NCBI RefSeq assembly: GCF_009857445.1 | Contig: NZ_WWCN01000014.1 | Location: 157,036 to 221,035 of the forward strand | DNA length: 64,000 bases | From: Duganella flavida | GTDB lineage: Bacteria; Pseudomonadota; Gammaproteobacteria; Burkholderiales; Burkholderiaceae_D | Direction: 5' to 3' | Shown: one piece after another, positions 35,207 through 44,424 of the stretch | How the letters are laid out: the number at the start of each line of letters is the position of its first letter | How positions within the stretch are numbered: the stretch's first letter is position 1 | Translations under genes and position numbers: made by a program | Notes under the pieces: generated by a model | Databases searched by the model: none | Told to the model about the DNA's origin: nothing | What the model saw: the letters and a program-made list of their open reading frames with translations, nothing else

Positions 35207-36280
35207 ATGACTTCTCCGATTACCATCCGCCTCGGTCAGCGGGCACGCCAGCGGATTGCCGCCGAGGGCATGCAGGCTGCCGATATCGCTATCGTTCCTG
35301 CCGCCGCCGGCGGTCCGAAAGGCCTCATCCTGCATGGCCTGGACTGCTGGATGTTTGGCGATTTTTTCAAGACCGCACCACGCCAGCGTAAGCTCGTCGG
35401 CGCCTCCATCGGCGCGTGGCGCATGGCTGCTTCCGCGTTCCGGGATCCGGTCGCGGCGCATAAGCGGCTGGTGCGCCTGTACGCCGGCCAGCGCTATCCG
35501 GACAAGGTGACGTCAGCCTACGTCAGCCAAACCTGCCGTGCCCTGCTCGATGAACTGCTCGACGGCCGTGGCCAGGAAGCGATCAACCACCCAGACCATC
35601 ACGTCTCCATCATCACCATCCGTGGCATCGGCGCCTTGAGCGGCACCAACGGCGCGCGCTGGCGCGAGATGGCAGGCTTCCTGCTCGCCGCCGCCGGCAA
35701 CGCCGTATCGCGCAAACGCCTCGCCGCCTCGATGGAGCGCGTGATCTTCCACAATCAGCACGACGACGCACGCTGGCTGCGCGACGACTTCGACGCCTTC
35801 GCCGCCCATTTCGTCGGCCTGCAAACAGAAAATCTGCGCGACGCCCTGCTGGCCTCCGGCTCCATCCCGCTGGTGCTGGAAGCGGTGACCAACATCGCCG
35901 GCGCGCCGGACGGCGCCTACTGGGACGGCGGTTTGATCGACTACCACCTGCACCTGCCCTACCAGCGCGATCCCGGCCTGGTGCTGTACCCACACTTCAA
36001 CGACTACATCGTGCCCGGCTGGCTCGATAAGTCGATGCCGTGGCGCCGCGCCCGCGACCACGCGCTGGAGAACATGATCCTGGTCTCGCCATCGCAGGAC
36101 TTCGTACGCACGCTCCCCAACGCCAAACTCCCCGACCGCAAGGACTTTAAGGTCTACGGCCAAAATCACGACCACCGCAACCGCGACTGGCTGCGAGCCA
36201 TCGGTGAGAGCGAACGCATGGCCGAAGCCTTCGCCCGCTGGTGCGAAAAGCCCGACCTGAAACAGGCCGCCAGCTTCTGA
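35207..36280 (+). CDS. patatin-like phospholipase
   Basis: 357 residues. The patatin Ser-Asp dyad is complete: an oxyanion region AGGPKG at 34-39, nucleophile elbow GASIG at 65-69 with Ser67, and the DGG motif at 240-242 with catalytic Asp240. No signal peptide is seen, so it is probably cytoplasmic or secreted by another route. It should hydrolyse acyl esters of lipids; the target is unknown. It starts 9 bases after the efflux operon in the same direction, so it may be on that transcript, but a functional link is not obvious. Confidence 0.85.
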   Translation: MTSPITIRLGQRARQRIAAEGMQAADIAIVPAAAGGPKGLILHGLDCWMFGDFFKTAPRQRKLVGASIGAWRMAASAFRDPVAAHKRLVRLYAGQRYPDKVTSAYVSQTCRALLDELLDGRGQEAINHPDHHVSIITIRGIGALSGTNGARWREMAGFLLAAAGNAVSRKRLAASMERVIFHNQHDDARWLRDDFDAFAAHFVGLQTENLRDALLASGSIPLVLEAVTNIAGAPDGAYWDGGLIDYHLHLPYQRDPGLVLYPHFNDYIVPGWLDKSMPWRRARDHALENMILVSPSQDFVRTLPNAKLPDRKDFKVYGQNHDHRNRDWLRAIGESERMAEAFARWCEKPDLKQAASF

Positions 36281-36375
36281 CTGTTCTCAAAATACGACAG
36301 AAGCCGCCGAAGTGAACGCATCGCCGCAGGACTAGCGCATACTTGTATTCCGCATGTATGTTCGGAGGGGTGATC

Positions 36376-38010
36376 ATGAATGTCCTGTCGCAGATGCGCA
36401 TCGGTACTCGTCTCGCTGTCGGTTTCGCCGTGGTGCTATTGCTGGCGATCCTGGCCACCTCGGTCGCACTGATCAACGCCCGCTCCACCGCGCAAGCCAC
36501 GCGCGACATGATGGAACTGCCGCTGGCCAAAGAGCGCCTTGTCTCCGACTGGTACGTATTGATTTACTCGGCCATCGCCCGCACCGCGCTGATCGCCCGC
36601 AGCTCCGACGAAAAACTCTCCGATACCTTTGCTGATGTCATCTCCGCCAGCACCAAGCGCGGTAGCGAATTGATTGAGCAGATCAAGAGCCGGCTGTCCA
36701 CTGACGAGGAGCGCAAGGTGATGGAACAGATCACGGACCTGCGCAACAAGTACCAGAAGGCCAAGACCGATATCATGAACGCCCGTAAGGCTGGCGACTC
36801 GGCCAAGGCTGAGCAGCTGTTCAAGGATGGCTTCACGCCCTCCGCCGATGCTTACCAGGACAAGGTGAAAAGCTTCCTCGCCATGCAGCGCAAGGCTATC
36901 GACGATACCGCCCACGCCATCGATGCCGCCAACAGCCGCTCCAACGCGCTGCTGCTGGTGCTGGCGGTGCTGATGGTCAGCATCGGCTCCGTAGCCGCGT
37001 GGATCATCTCGCGCTCCATCACCGTGCCGCTGAAGTCCGCCGTGGACATCGCCGCCACCGTTGCCAACGGCGACCTGACCACGCAGTTCAGCGCACAAAA
37101 CAACCAGGACGAAATCGGCGATTTGATGAAGGCCCTGCGCGGCATGAACGACTCGCTGCGCGAAGTGGTGAGCCAGGTGCAGATCGGCACCAACACCATC
37201 GCCACCGCCTCCAACGAAATCGCCACCGGGAATATGGACCTGTCGCAGCGCACCGAGGAGCAAGCCAGCTCGCTGGAGGAAACCGCGTCTTCGATGGAAG
37301 AGCTGACGTCCACCGTGCGTCAGAATGCGGAAAACGCCAAGCAGGCCAACCAACTGGCGCATGCCGCGTCCGCGGTGGCGGAGAAAGGCGGCGCCATTGT
37401 CGGCCAGGTGGTGAACACCATGGGCTCCATCAACGACTCGTCGCGCAAAATTTTCGACATCATCAGCGTGATTGACGGCATTGCGTTCCAGACCAATATC
37501 CTGGCGCTGAATGCGGCGGTGGAAGCAGCGCGCGCCGGTGAACAAGGGCGCGGCTTTGCGGTGGTGGCGTCGGAAGTGCGCAACCTCGCGCAGCGTTCTG
37601 CCGGTGCGGCCAAGGAGATCAAGGAGTTGATCGGCAATTCGGTCGAGCAGGTGGATATCGGCCAGAAGCTGGTGCAGCAAGCCGGCAGCACCATGAACGA
37701 CGTGGTGGCCAGCGTGCGCCGCGTGACCGATATCATGGGGGAGATTACCTCCGCCAGCAGCGAGCAGAGTATCGGCATCGATCAGGTCAATACCGCCATC
37801 ACGCAGATGGATAGCGTGACGCAGCAGAACGCCGCGCTGGTGGAGCAAGCCGCTGCGGCAGCGGCCAGCATGCAGGAACAGGCCTCGAAGCTGGCCGATG
37901 TGGCGTCGTCGTTCAAACTCGGACATGATGGCTTGCACGGCGCCCTGTCAGCGCCGGCAAGGCCAGGCAAGCGTCCTAGCCCTTCAAGAATAGCTCTTGC
38001 AAATCATTGA
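36376..38010 (+). CDS. methyl-accepting chemotaxis protein (4-helix-bundle sensor)
   Basis: 544 residues from ATG 36376 with GGAGGGG just upstream. Classical layout: membrane helix 1 (about 12-33), a periplasmic four-helix-bundle sensor (about 35-190), helix 2 (about 192-212), a HAMP domain (to about 265), then the signalling coiled coil with tip DGIAFQTNILALNAAVEAAR. It relays a ligand signal to CheA/CheW. No C-terminal CheR-binding pentapeptide is seen. The end is Pro/Arg-rich and its last 35 bases overlap the convergent hemW gene. Ligand unknown. Confidence 0.93.
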   Translation: MNVLSQMRIGTRLAVGFAVVLLLAILATSVALINARSTAQATRDMMELPLAKERLVSDWYVLIYSAIARTALIARSSDEKLSDTFADVISASTKRGSELIEQIKSRLSTDEERKVMEQITDLRNKYQKAKTDIMNARKAGDSAKAEQLFKDGFTPSADAYQDKVKSFLAMQRKAIDDTAHAIDAANSRSNALLLVLAVLMVSIGSVAAWIISRSITVPLKSAVDIAATVANGDLTTQFSAQNNQDEIGDLMKALRGMNDSLREVVSQVQIGTNTIATASNEIATGNMDLSQRTEEQASSLEETASSMEELTSTVRQNAENAKQANQLAHAASAVAEKGGAIVGQVVNTMGSINDSSRKIFDIISVIDGIAFQTNILALNAAVEAARAGEQGRGFAVVASEVRNLAQRSAGAAKEIKELIGNSVEQVDIGQKLVQQAGSTMNDVVASVRRVTDIMGEITSASSEQSIGIDQVNTAITQMDSVTQQNAALVEQAAAAAASMQEQASKLADVASSFKLGHDGLHGALSAPARPGKRPSPSRIALANH

Positions 38011-39235
38011 GGAAGCGCTGGCCTAACTCGGTCGGCTTGATGATCTTGTAGTCGCGGTAGAGCAGCCCTTTCGCCTCGGCGGCGTTGAGCTGCTTGTCGA
38101 TGGCGTTGATGCTCAAGCCAGTGCGCTCGCTGAAAAGGTTGGGATCGAAGCCGCCGTGCAAGCGCAAGGTGTTGAGCATGAACTCAAAGCCCATGTCCTC
38201 GCGCTGGATTTCGTACTCTTCCTGAATTGGCGTGCCCAGTTTGACCTGTTCCATGTAGGCCTTGGGCTGCTTGTAGCGCGCCTGGCGCAGGATGCGATGC
38301 GGGAACGACAGCTTGGAGTGCGCGCCCGCGCCGATGCCGAGGTAATCGCCAAACTCCCAGTAGTTCAGGTTGTGGCGCGCGCGATGGCCTTCTTTCGCGT
38401 AGGCCGAAATCTCGTACTGGTTGTAGCCATTGGCCTTGGTCAGTTCCGCGATCATGTCCTGCATGTCGGCACTGGCATCGTCGTCCGGTAGCGTTGGCGG
38501 ATATTTCGCGAACAGCGTGTTCGGCTCCATCGTCAGGTGATACAGCGACAGGTGCGGTGGATTGAAGGCCATCGCCGTTTCCACATCATGACGCGCCTCT
38601 TCCAGCGTTTGCGACGGCAGCGCGTACATCAAATCCAGATTAAAGTTGTCGAAGTTGGCGAGTGCGATTTCCACTGCGCGCTTGGCTTCGTTGTCGTCGT
38701 GGATGCGGCCGAGCGCCTTGAGGTGACGCTCGTTGAAGCTCTGGATGCCAATCGATAAACGATTCACGCCACTGGCGCGATAGGACTTGAACTTCTCGGC
38801 CTCGAAGGTGCCGGGATTGGCTTCCATCGTGATCTCGCAGTCGCTGTCCAGCGGCAGCAAGGTGCGCACGTCAGACAGCAAGCGGTCCAGCCCTGCGGCC
38901 GACATCAGGCTAGGCGTACCGCCGCCGATGAAGATGGTGTAGATCTTGCGACCCCAGATCAGCGGCAGCGCCATTTCCAGGTCGGTGCGCACCGCGTCCA
39001 GATATTCCTGCTCGGGGAACGCGCCGCCATCCTTAGCTTCGTGCGAGTTGAAATCGCAGTACGGGCATTTGCGCACGCACCATGGGAAGTGGATGTACAG
39101 CGACAGCGGCGGCAGCGCCGTCAAATTCAGCGAGCCACCCTGCAGATACTTGGCAGCGACGCCTGCGGTTTCACTAATGTCGACCGCTGGCTTAGAGGCT
39201 TGCGTAGTTGCGCCGACGATTTTAATCGGGATCAT
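37976..39235 (-). CDS. hemW: radical SAM haem chaperone HemW
   Basis: 419 residues. The radical SAM cluster motif CxxxCxxC is at Cys53, Cys57, Cys60 (CVRKCPYC), followed by the fourth cysteine-lacking HemW pattern CDFNSH. The family motifs FIGGGTPSLM and ANPGTFE are also present. HemW resembles coproporphyrinogen oxidase HemN but acts as a haem-delivery protein. The first 42 residues are an extension compared with E. coli. The ATG overlaps the rdgB stop (ATGA), so the pair is coupled. HemN is excluded mainly by length and this context. Confidence 0.92.
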   Translation of the reverse strand: MIPIKIVGATTQASKPAVDISETAGVAAKYLQGGSLNLTALPPLSLYIHFPWCVRKCPYCDFNSHEAKDGGAFPEQEYLDAVRTDLEMALPLIWGRKIYTIFIGGGTPSLMSAAGLDRLLSDVRTLLPLDSDCEITMEANPGTFEAEKFKSYRASGVNRLSIGIQSFNERHLKALGRIHDDNEAKRAVEIALANFDNFNLDLMYALPSQTLEEARHDVETAMAFNPPHLSLYHLTMEPNTLFAKYPPTLPDDDASADMQDMIAELTKANGYNQYEISAYAKEGHRARHNLNYWEFGDYLGIGAGAHSKLSFPHRILRQARYKQPKAYMEQVKLGTPIQEEYEIQREDMGFEFMLNTLRLHGGFDPNLFSERTGLSINAIDKQLNAAEAKGLLYRDYKIIKPTELGQRFLNDLQELFLKG

Positions 39236-39816
39236 TTCAGCTTCTCTACCAGTGCGCGCAGGGCCTGGCCGCGATGCGACAAGGCGTTCTTTTCATCGGA
39301 GCTCAATTCAGCAGCGCACTTGCCCAGTGACGGAATGAAGAAGTAAGGATCGTAGCCAAAGCCACCGGCGCCGCGCGGGGTGTCGATCATCACGCCGTTC
39401 CAGCGACCATCAGCGATGATAGGCTGCGGATCGTCAGCATGGCGCACGAACACCAGCACGCAATAGTAGTACGCGGACTTGTCTTCATGCTTGGCCAGTT
39501 CCGCGATCATCTTCTCGTTGTTGCGCGCGTCCGATTTCGGCTCGCCGGCAAAGCGCGCCGAGTACACGCCGGGCGCGCCGCCCAGCGCATTGACGCATAC
39601 GCCGGAATCGTCCGCCAGCGCAGGAAGCCCGGTCAGGCGCGCGGCGTGACGGGCTTTTTGCAATGCATTTTCGACAAACGTGTGAAAAGGCTCATCCGCT
39701 TCAGGGACGTCGTATTCGCCCTGCGCGTGGACATCAAAGCCCACGGTCGACAGCAGTTCGTTGAACTCTTTCAGTTTGCCCTTGTTATTGGAGGCGAGGA
39801 TCAGGCGTTGGGTCAT
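39232..39816 (-). CDS. rdgB: XTP/dITP diphosphatase (non-canonical purine NTP pyrophosphatase)
   Basis: 194 residues, normal length. RdgB removes dITP and XTP from the nucleotide pool. The start LILASNNKGKLKEF is diagnostic, as are LADDSGVCVNALGGAPGVYSAR (split by the catalytic Asp) and GFGYDPYFFIP. The C-terminal KNALSHRGQAL closes the substrate pocket. Translationally coupled to hemW. In related genomes it normally follows rph directly; here an oxidoreductase gene and decayed genes lie between. Confidence 0.95.
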   Translation of the reverse strand: MTQRLILASNNKGKLKEFNELLSTVGFDVHAQGEYDVPEADEPFHTFVENALQKARHAARLTGLPALADDSGVCVNALGGAPGVYSARFAGEPKSDARNNEKMIAELAKHEDKSAYYYCVLVFVRHADDPQPIIADGRWNGVMIDTPRGAGGFGYDPYFFIPSLGKCAAELSSDEKNALSHRGQALRALVEKLK

Positions 39817-39872
39817 GATGTTCGGCTACGTAAATGAAGCCGACATTGTAAACCCTTTGCGCCGGGGTGACC

Positions 39873-40874
39873 TTAAGCTACCTTGAGCACCAACTTACCG
39901 TTGTTGGAACCGTCGAACAGCTTGTTGAAGGTTTCAGGGAAGCTCTCCAGACCTGCTACCACGTCTTCACGCGTTTTCAGCTTGCCGGCGCGGATCCAGC
40001 CCGCCATGTCGGTGATGGCTTCCTTGGCGCGGGGGTAGTAGTCGGACACCATCACGCCACGCAGCGTGGCGCGCTTCACCATGATTTGCAGGTAGTTGGC
40101 CGGGCCCTTGGCTGCTTCCAGGTTGTTGTACTGCGAGATAGCGCCACAAATCACCACGCGCGCGCCCATTGCCAGCTTGGCCAGCACCGCATCCAGGATC
40201 TCGCCGCCGACGTTATCGAAGAACACGTTCACACCGTTCGGGCAATGCTGCTTCAGTGCTGCGGCCACGTCTTCCGACTTGTAATCGATGGCGGCGTCGA
40301 AGCCCAGTTCTTCAACCAGATACCGGCATTTGTCCGCACCACCGGCGATGCCGACCACGCGTGCACCTTTGATCTTGGCGATCTGGCCGACCGTTGCGCC
40401 CACTGCGCCGGCCGCGCCGGAGACCACCACCGTGTCGCCCTCTTTCGGCTGGCCGACGTCCAGCAGGCCAAAGTACGCCGTCATGCCGGTCATGCCCAGT
40501 GTGCCGAGGAACAGCGGCAGCGGCGCCAGCGCAGCATCAACCTTGAACAAGCCTTGGCCGCTGGAGATGGCGTATTCCTGCACGCCCAACAGGCCGGTCA
40601 CGTGGTCACCCACTGCAAAGCCGTCGTTGCGCGAGTCGATCACCTTGCCCGCCGCGATGGCGCGCATCACCTCACCGATGCCGACTGGCGGCATGTAGGA
40701 ATTCTCGCTGGCGTTCATCCAGCCGCGCATGGCCGGATCGAGCGACACGTACTTGATCTGCACCAGCACTTCGCCTTCGACCAGCGCGCGCACTGCCTCG
40801 CTACCGTAGCTAAAGTCGCTGCGTTGAACGGCGCCCGCTGGGCGGCTGGTGAGACGGAATTGGTGGTTTTGCAT
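39873..40874 (-). CDS. NADP-dependent MDR oxidoreductase (CurA/YncB type)
   Basis: 333 residues from ATG 40874 with AAGGAG upstream; the open frame continues further but without family similarity. It belongs to the zinc-free medium-chain reductases that reduce alkenals and enones (curcumin reductase, leukotriene B4 dehydrogenase family). Motifs are VSLDPAMRGWMN, the dinucleotide loop SGAAGAVGATVGQIAK and FDNVGGEILD. Cytoplasmic. It lies between rph and rdgB next to a broken LysR gene, and was probably once its divergently controlled target. Confidence 0.9.
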   Translation of the reverse strand: MQNHQFRLTSRPAGAVQRSDFSYGSEAVRALVEGEVLVQIKYVSLDPAMRGWMNASENSYMPPVGIGEVMRAIAAGKVIDSRNDGFAVGDHVTGLLGVQEYAISSGQGLFKVDAALAPLPLFLGTLGMTGMTAYFGLLDVGQPKEGDTVVVSGAAGAVGATVGQIAKIKGARVVGIAGGADKCRYLVEELGFDAAIDYKSEDVAAALKQHCPNGVNVFFDNVGGEILDAVLAKLAMGARVVICGAISQYNNLEAAKGPANYLQIMVKRATLRGVMVSDYYPRAKEAITDMAGWIRAGKLKTREDVVAGLESFPETFNKLFDGSNNGKLVLKVA

Positions 40875-40967
40875 GTGGGACTCCTTGATAGTCGATGGAA
40901 GCAGTATAGACCGCGTTAAATCACTTGATAAGTCACCAATCAGGCGATACATTGTTGTCCACAGAGG

Positions 40968-41485
40968 GGCAGTCTTGATCAGGTGCTGCAGCAGGCGCGC
41001 CAGATCGAGCGGGCGCTGGGCAATATCGAACAGCTGACCGACCAGCACCAGCAACAGGTACGCGGGCTGCTGCGCGTGTCCAGCTCCATTGCCGCGCGGC
41101 GTCCGCTGGTGCCGCTGCTGGCGGAGTTTGCGCAGCGGTACCCGGAAGTGAAAATCTCGCTGCAGCTGGAGGAACGCATTGTTGACCTGATCGATGAGCA
41201 GATCGATGTGGCGATCCGCACTTCCAATCTGGTCGACTCCACGCTGGTGGCGCGCAAACTGGCCGAGAACCGCAGCGTGATCGTGGCCTCCCCTACCTAC
41301 CTTGCACGCGCGGGCGAGCCGGAAACGCCGGAGGATTTGCGCGAGCATGCCCGCTGCCGCAAGGTCCGGCAACTTATGCAGTCTATCCAGCGCGCGAATT
41401 TTTGGCGTTGAAGACGTCGGTGTTTATCGACTTCCTCAAGGAGCGCATGGGTCAGGCCTCCAGCGCCACCGGCTTGGAGGGATAA
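40968..41485 (+). pseudogene. LysR-family regulator remnant
   Basis: Decayed. The helix-turn-helix is missing. The reading frame that includes 40983-41375 gives the linker helix (LQQARQIERALGNIEQL) and the first half of the effector domain (RGLLRVSSSIAARRPLVPLL through PTYLARAGEPETPEDLREHA). In a different frame from about 41372 the LysR C-terminus follows (YAVYPAREFLALKTSVFIDF, then LKERMG) to a stop at 41483-41485. A deletion of very roughly 130 codons plus a frame change joins the halves. It was probably the divergent regulator of the neighbouring reductase. Confidence 0.8.
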
Positions 41486-41593
41486 GTCGCCAGCACGATG
41501 GAAGTCGACACGGCGCCGTATGCGGCCAGGCTGTCGATCACCGCTTCCAGCTGGTGCATGGCAGCGACGAACGGACAGTGGCCGCGAGCAGCT
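41452..41593 (-). pseudogene. probable Lrp/AsnC-family regulator C-terminal fragment
   Basis: On the minus strand, GHCPFVAAMHQLEAVIDS continues with LAAYGAVSTSIVLATYPSKP and ends in VALEA and a stop at 41452-41454. The pattern HLEAVIDRLAxYGxVTTSIVLS is typical of the end of Lrp/AsnC regulators (RAM domain). No N-terminal DNA-binding part remains upstream. It overlaps the end of the LysR remnant, so the two relics were joined by deletion near 41450. Confidence 0.55.
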
Positions 41594-41628
41594 TGGGCGA
41601 CTAGCCGGCTGGCAGCTATTAGAGAACC

Positions 41629-42357
41629 TTACAGTCCCAGCGTCTGCTTCTGCAGCTTGATCAAATCCGCGATACCGGCTTGCGCCAGATCCAGCAGACG
41701 GTTCATGCCGGCGCGGTCGAAGGCTGCACCTTCTGCCGTGCCTTGCACTTCGATGAAGTGGCCGGCATCGGTCATCACCACGTTCATGTCGGTATCGCAG
41801 CCCGAATCTTCGATGTAGTCGAGATCCAGCACTGGCGTGCCTTGGTACACGCCGACCGAAATCGCGGCCACGAAGTGCTTCAGCGGAATCGCAGGAATCG
41901 CACCGCGTGCCACCAGCTTGGAGAATGCATCGTAAGCCGCCACCATCGCACCGGTGATGGACGCGGTGCGGGTGCCGCCGTCGGCCTGAATTACGTCGCA
42001 GTCCAGGTGCAGGGTGCGCTCGCCGAACGCTTCCAGATCGAACGCTGCGCGCAGCGAACGGCCAATCAGGCGCTGGATCTCTTGCGTGCGGCCGGACTGC
42101 TTGCCCTTGGCCGCCTCGCGGTCCATGCGGCTGTGGGTGGAGCGCGGCAGCATGCCGTATTCGGCGGTCAGCCAGCCCTGGCCTTTACCCTTCAGGAAGC
42201 CCGGCACTTTATCTTCGATGCTGGCGGTGCAAATCACCTTGGTGTCGCCACACTCGATCAGCACCGAACCCTCGGCGTGCTTGGTGTAGTCGCGGGTCAG
42301 GCGCAGGGTGCGCAGCGCGTCGACAGGACGGCCGCTTGGGCGAGTTACTTCAGTCAT
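41629..42357 (-). CDS. rph: ribonuclease PH
   Basis: 242 residues. RNase PH is a phosphate-dependent 3' exonuclease that trims tRNA ends. Signatures are RPSGRPVDALR at the start, GKGQGWLTAEYGMLPRST, RTQEIQRLIGRSLRA, DCDVIQADGGTRTASITG with phosphate-binding residues, and DLDYxEDSxCDTD as DLDYIEDSGCDTD. It begins 10 bases after the PP2C gene stop, as the third gene of a kinase-phosphatase-rph operon. Confidence 0.96.
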   Translation of the reverse strand: MTEVTRPSGRPVDALRTLRLTRDYTKHAEGSVLIECGDTKVICTASIEDKVPGFLKGKGQGWLTAEYGMLPRSTHSRMDREAAKGKQSGRTQEIQRLIGRSLRAAFDLEAFGERTLHLDCDVIQADGGTRTASITGAMVAAYDAFSKLVARGAIPAIPLKHFVAAISVGVYQGTPVLDLDYIEDSGCDTDMNVVMTDAGHFIEVQGTAEGAAFDRAGMNRLLDLAQAGIADLIKLQKQTLGL

Positions 42358-42367
42358 TACGTTTTCC

Positions 42368-43324
42368 TTATTTCAGAATTTGGGAAGATTTTTCGATTGC
42401 ACCGCGAATCTCCGCGATGGCTTTTTCAATTTCGTCGTCATCGAAGGCATCGGCCTCCGAAGGTGCAGTATCGGAAGACAGCGCCGGCGGCGCCGTGTCG
42501 CGGATGGTGGTGCTGTGCAGGTCTTCCGGCAGCGCCTCGGTCGAAATCATGGTCTCGGTTACCGGGTCCATATTATCCAGCACCGAACTGCCTTGCCACA
42601 TGATGGCCAGCGCCGTGACGTTGTCGCTGGCGTCGCCCGCTGCTCGCAGCGCGGCTTGCAGCATGTCCGGCACGGCGCTCACCACGGTTTGCGCTTGCAG
42701 GCGCCGCACAATTTCATCGTCCGGCAGCATAGACCACAAACCGTCGGAGCACAACAGCATCAAATCGCCCGGCAGCAGACCAACGCCAGCGCCGACTTCC
42801 ACGCGCGGCAGCGAATCAGCGCCAAGGCAGTTCCACAGCTTGTTGCGGTCCGGGTGCGTAGCGCGTTCGGACGGCAGCGCCATGCCTTTGGCGATCAGGT
42901 TCTCCACGTGCGAGTGGTCCCTCGTGCGGCCGAGGATTTGGCCATTGCGCATCCAGTACAGGCGCGAGTCGCCGCAGTGCGCCCATGTTGCTGTGTTGTG
43001 CTGGATCAGACAAGCGACGATGGTGGTGCGCGGCGTTTCAGGCAGCTTGTTCGCGTGGCGGAACTGGTGGATGTCGCGGTGCGCTGCCAGCAAGGCTTCT
43101 TCCAGAAAGCGCTGCGGTTTTTTCATGTAGGGCTGCGCCTGTTGCTGGAACATGGTGGAGATGGTTTGCAGCGCCACGCTGGCCGCGATCTCACCGCGCA
43201 GGTGGCCGCCCATGCCGTCGGCCAGCACCAGCAGCAGCGCGTCGCGCGTGAAGCTATAGCCCATGCGGTCCTGGTTCACCTTGCGGCCGCCAATATGACT
43301 TTCCTGGTACACGGAGAATTGCAT
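42368..43324 (-). CDS. PP2C-family Ser/Thr protein phosphatase
   Basis: 318 residues. Motifs of metal-dependent PPM/PP2C phosphatases, in order: VNQDRMGY (motif 1 acid), LVLADGMGGHLRGE (motif 2), CGDSRLYWMRNG, TRDHSHV, LLCSDGLWSML and DNVTALAI, with all metal-binding Asp present. The C-terminal 70 residues are an acidic tail. It lies 18 bases downstream of a Ser/Thr kinase gene, so they probably act as an opposing pair. Cytoplasmic. Confidence 0.93.
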   Translation of the reverse strand: MQFSVYQESHIGGRKVNQDRMGYSFTRDALLLVLADGMGGHLRGEIAASVALQTISTMFQQQAQPYMKKPQRFLEEALLAAHRDIHQFRHANKLPETPRTTIVACLIQHNTATWAHCGDSRLYWMRNGQILGRTRDHSHVENLIAKGMALPSERATHPDRNKLWNCLGADSLPRVEVGAGVGLLPGDLMLLCSDGLWSMLPDDEIVRRLQAQTVVSAVPDMLQAALRAAGDASDNVTALAIMWQGSSVLDNMDPVTETMISTEALPEDLHSTTIRDTAPPALSSDTAPSEADAFDDDEIEKAIAEIRGAIEKSSQILK

Positions 43325-43342
43325 GATTCAGTCCTTCTAAAG

Positions 43343-44350
43343 TCAGACCAGCGTATCCGGACCAGCCTTGGCGCGCGCGGCGCCGCCACTGCCGCCGCCC
43401 AAACGCCCCACCAGTCCACGCAGCTTGTCCATCACGCTTTGTGGCTGTGGCGTTGGCGGCGCGACCACCGGCGGTTTCGCTTGCAGCACCTTCTGCAAGG
43501 CGAACAGGCTTTGCGGACGGTCCAACGGTTCGAGCTGTAAACACCAGCGCACCAGCTGCACCAGCTCTGGCGAGTACTGGCCTTCCAGTTTTTCAAAGTG
43601 CCCGGCCATCTTGTCCTCGATCTTGCGCTGGTCGGCAGGCTGCGGCGGCGAGCCGACCATGCAGGCGAACATGGAGGCGCCAATACTGTAGATATCGGTC
43701 CACGGTCCCATGCCGGTCTTGGCGTACAGCTCGGGCGGCGCGAAGCCGGGCGTGTACATCGGCGTCAGCGTCGGCATGTCGGTGTTGATGGTCTGGCGCG
43801 CGGCGCCGAAGTCCAGCAGCATCGGCGTGCCGTCGGTGCGCAGGTAGATGTTGGCGGGCTTGAGGTCGAGGTGTAGCAGCTTGTTGGCGTGGACTTCACG
43901 CAGGCCTTTCACCGCTTGCGTGAAGATAGTGCGGATAAAAAGTTCACCTACTTTAACTCCCTTGCCGCGCTGGCGCTGGATATACTCCTGCAGCGAATGG
44001 CCGGACTCGTAGGCCATAACCATATAAACCGTTTCGTGCGCACGGAAGAAATTGAGCACGCTTACAACATTCGGATGCGAGATGCGGGCCAGCGCCCGGC
44101 CTTCCTCGAAAAAGCACTTGAGCCCAATGCGGAACACGGCAAGATTGGCTTTGGAGACGGCCGGCACCAGCTCGCCGTCCTGCCGCAGTGCCAAAGAACT
44201 AGGCAAATATTCCTTGATTGCGACCGCCACGCCCTCGGTATCGTAGGCAAGGTAAACAATACTGAACCCACCGGACGCAATTTTCTTTACAATGCGATAT
44301 CCAGCAATTTCCAGACCATCCGGTAGGGGGGCGTTGTTTTGTGCAGCCAT
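43343..44350 (-). CDS. Hanks-type Ser/Thr protein kinase
   Basis: 335 residues. The kinase domain covers about 15-275: glycine loop IASGGFSIVYLA, ATP-anchoring Lys46 (AIKEY), catalytic loop HLDLKPAN at 160-167 with catalytic Asp162, DFG at 180-182, and an APPE motif. The catalytic loop has Leu where most kinases have Arg (HLD not HRD), so activation-loop phosphorylation may not be needed. A short Pro/Gly-rich C-terminal tail follows; no membrane helix or PASTA repeats. It pairs with the downstream PP2C phosphatase and is divergent from yicC. Confidence 0.93.
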   Translation of the reverse strand: MAAQNNAPLPDGLEIAGYRIVKKIASGGFSIVYLAYDTEGVAVAIKEYLPSSLALRQDGELVPAVSKANLAVFRIGLKCFFEEGRALARISHPNVVSVLNFFRAHETVYMVMAYESGHSLQEYIQRQRGKGVKVGELFIRTIFTQAVKGLREVHANKLLHLDLKPANIYLRTDGTPMLLDFGAARQTINTDMPTLTPMYTPGFAPPELYAKTGMGPWTDIYSIGASMFACMVGSPPQPADQRKIEDKMAGHFEKLEGQYSPELVQLVRWCLQLEPLDRPQSLFALQKVLQAKPPVVAPPTPQPQSVMDKLRGLVGRLGGGSGGAARAKAGPDTLV

Positions 44351-44424
44351 AGGGTTCCTCGCCTCGACATCCCGGATTGTGTGGATAAATCACTGTTTTG
44401 TAAAGATTAAATCGGGGATATCCA

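Noticed and set aside
37976..38010. 35-base overlap of the convergent chemoreceptor and hemW 3' ends, considered as a frameshift
   Set aside because: Both C-termini look plausible and the overlap is short; only the Pro/Arg-rich tail of the receptor may be a read-through, and no error is evident.
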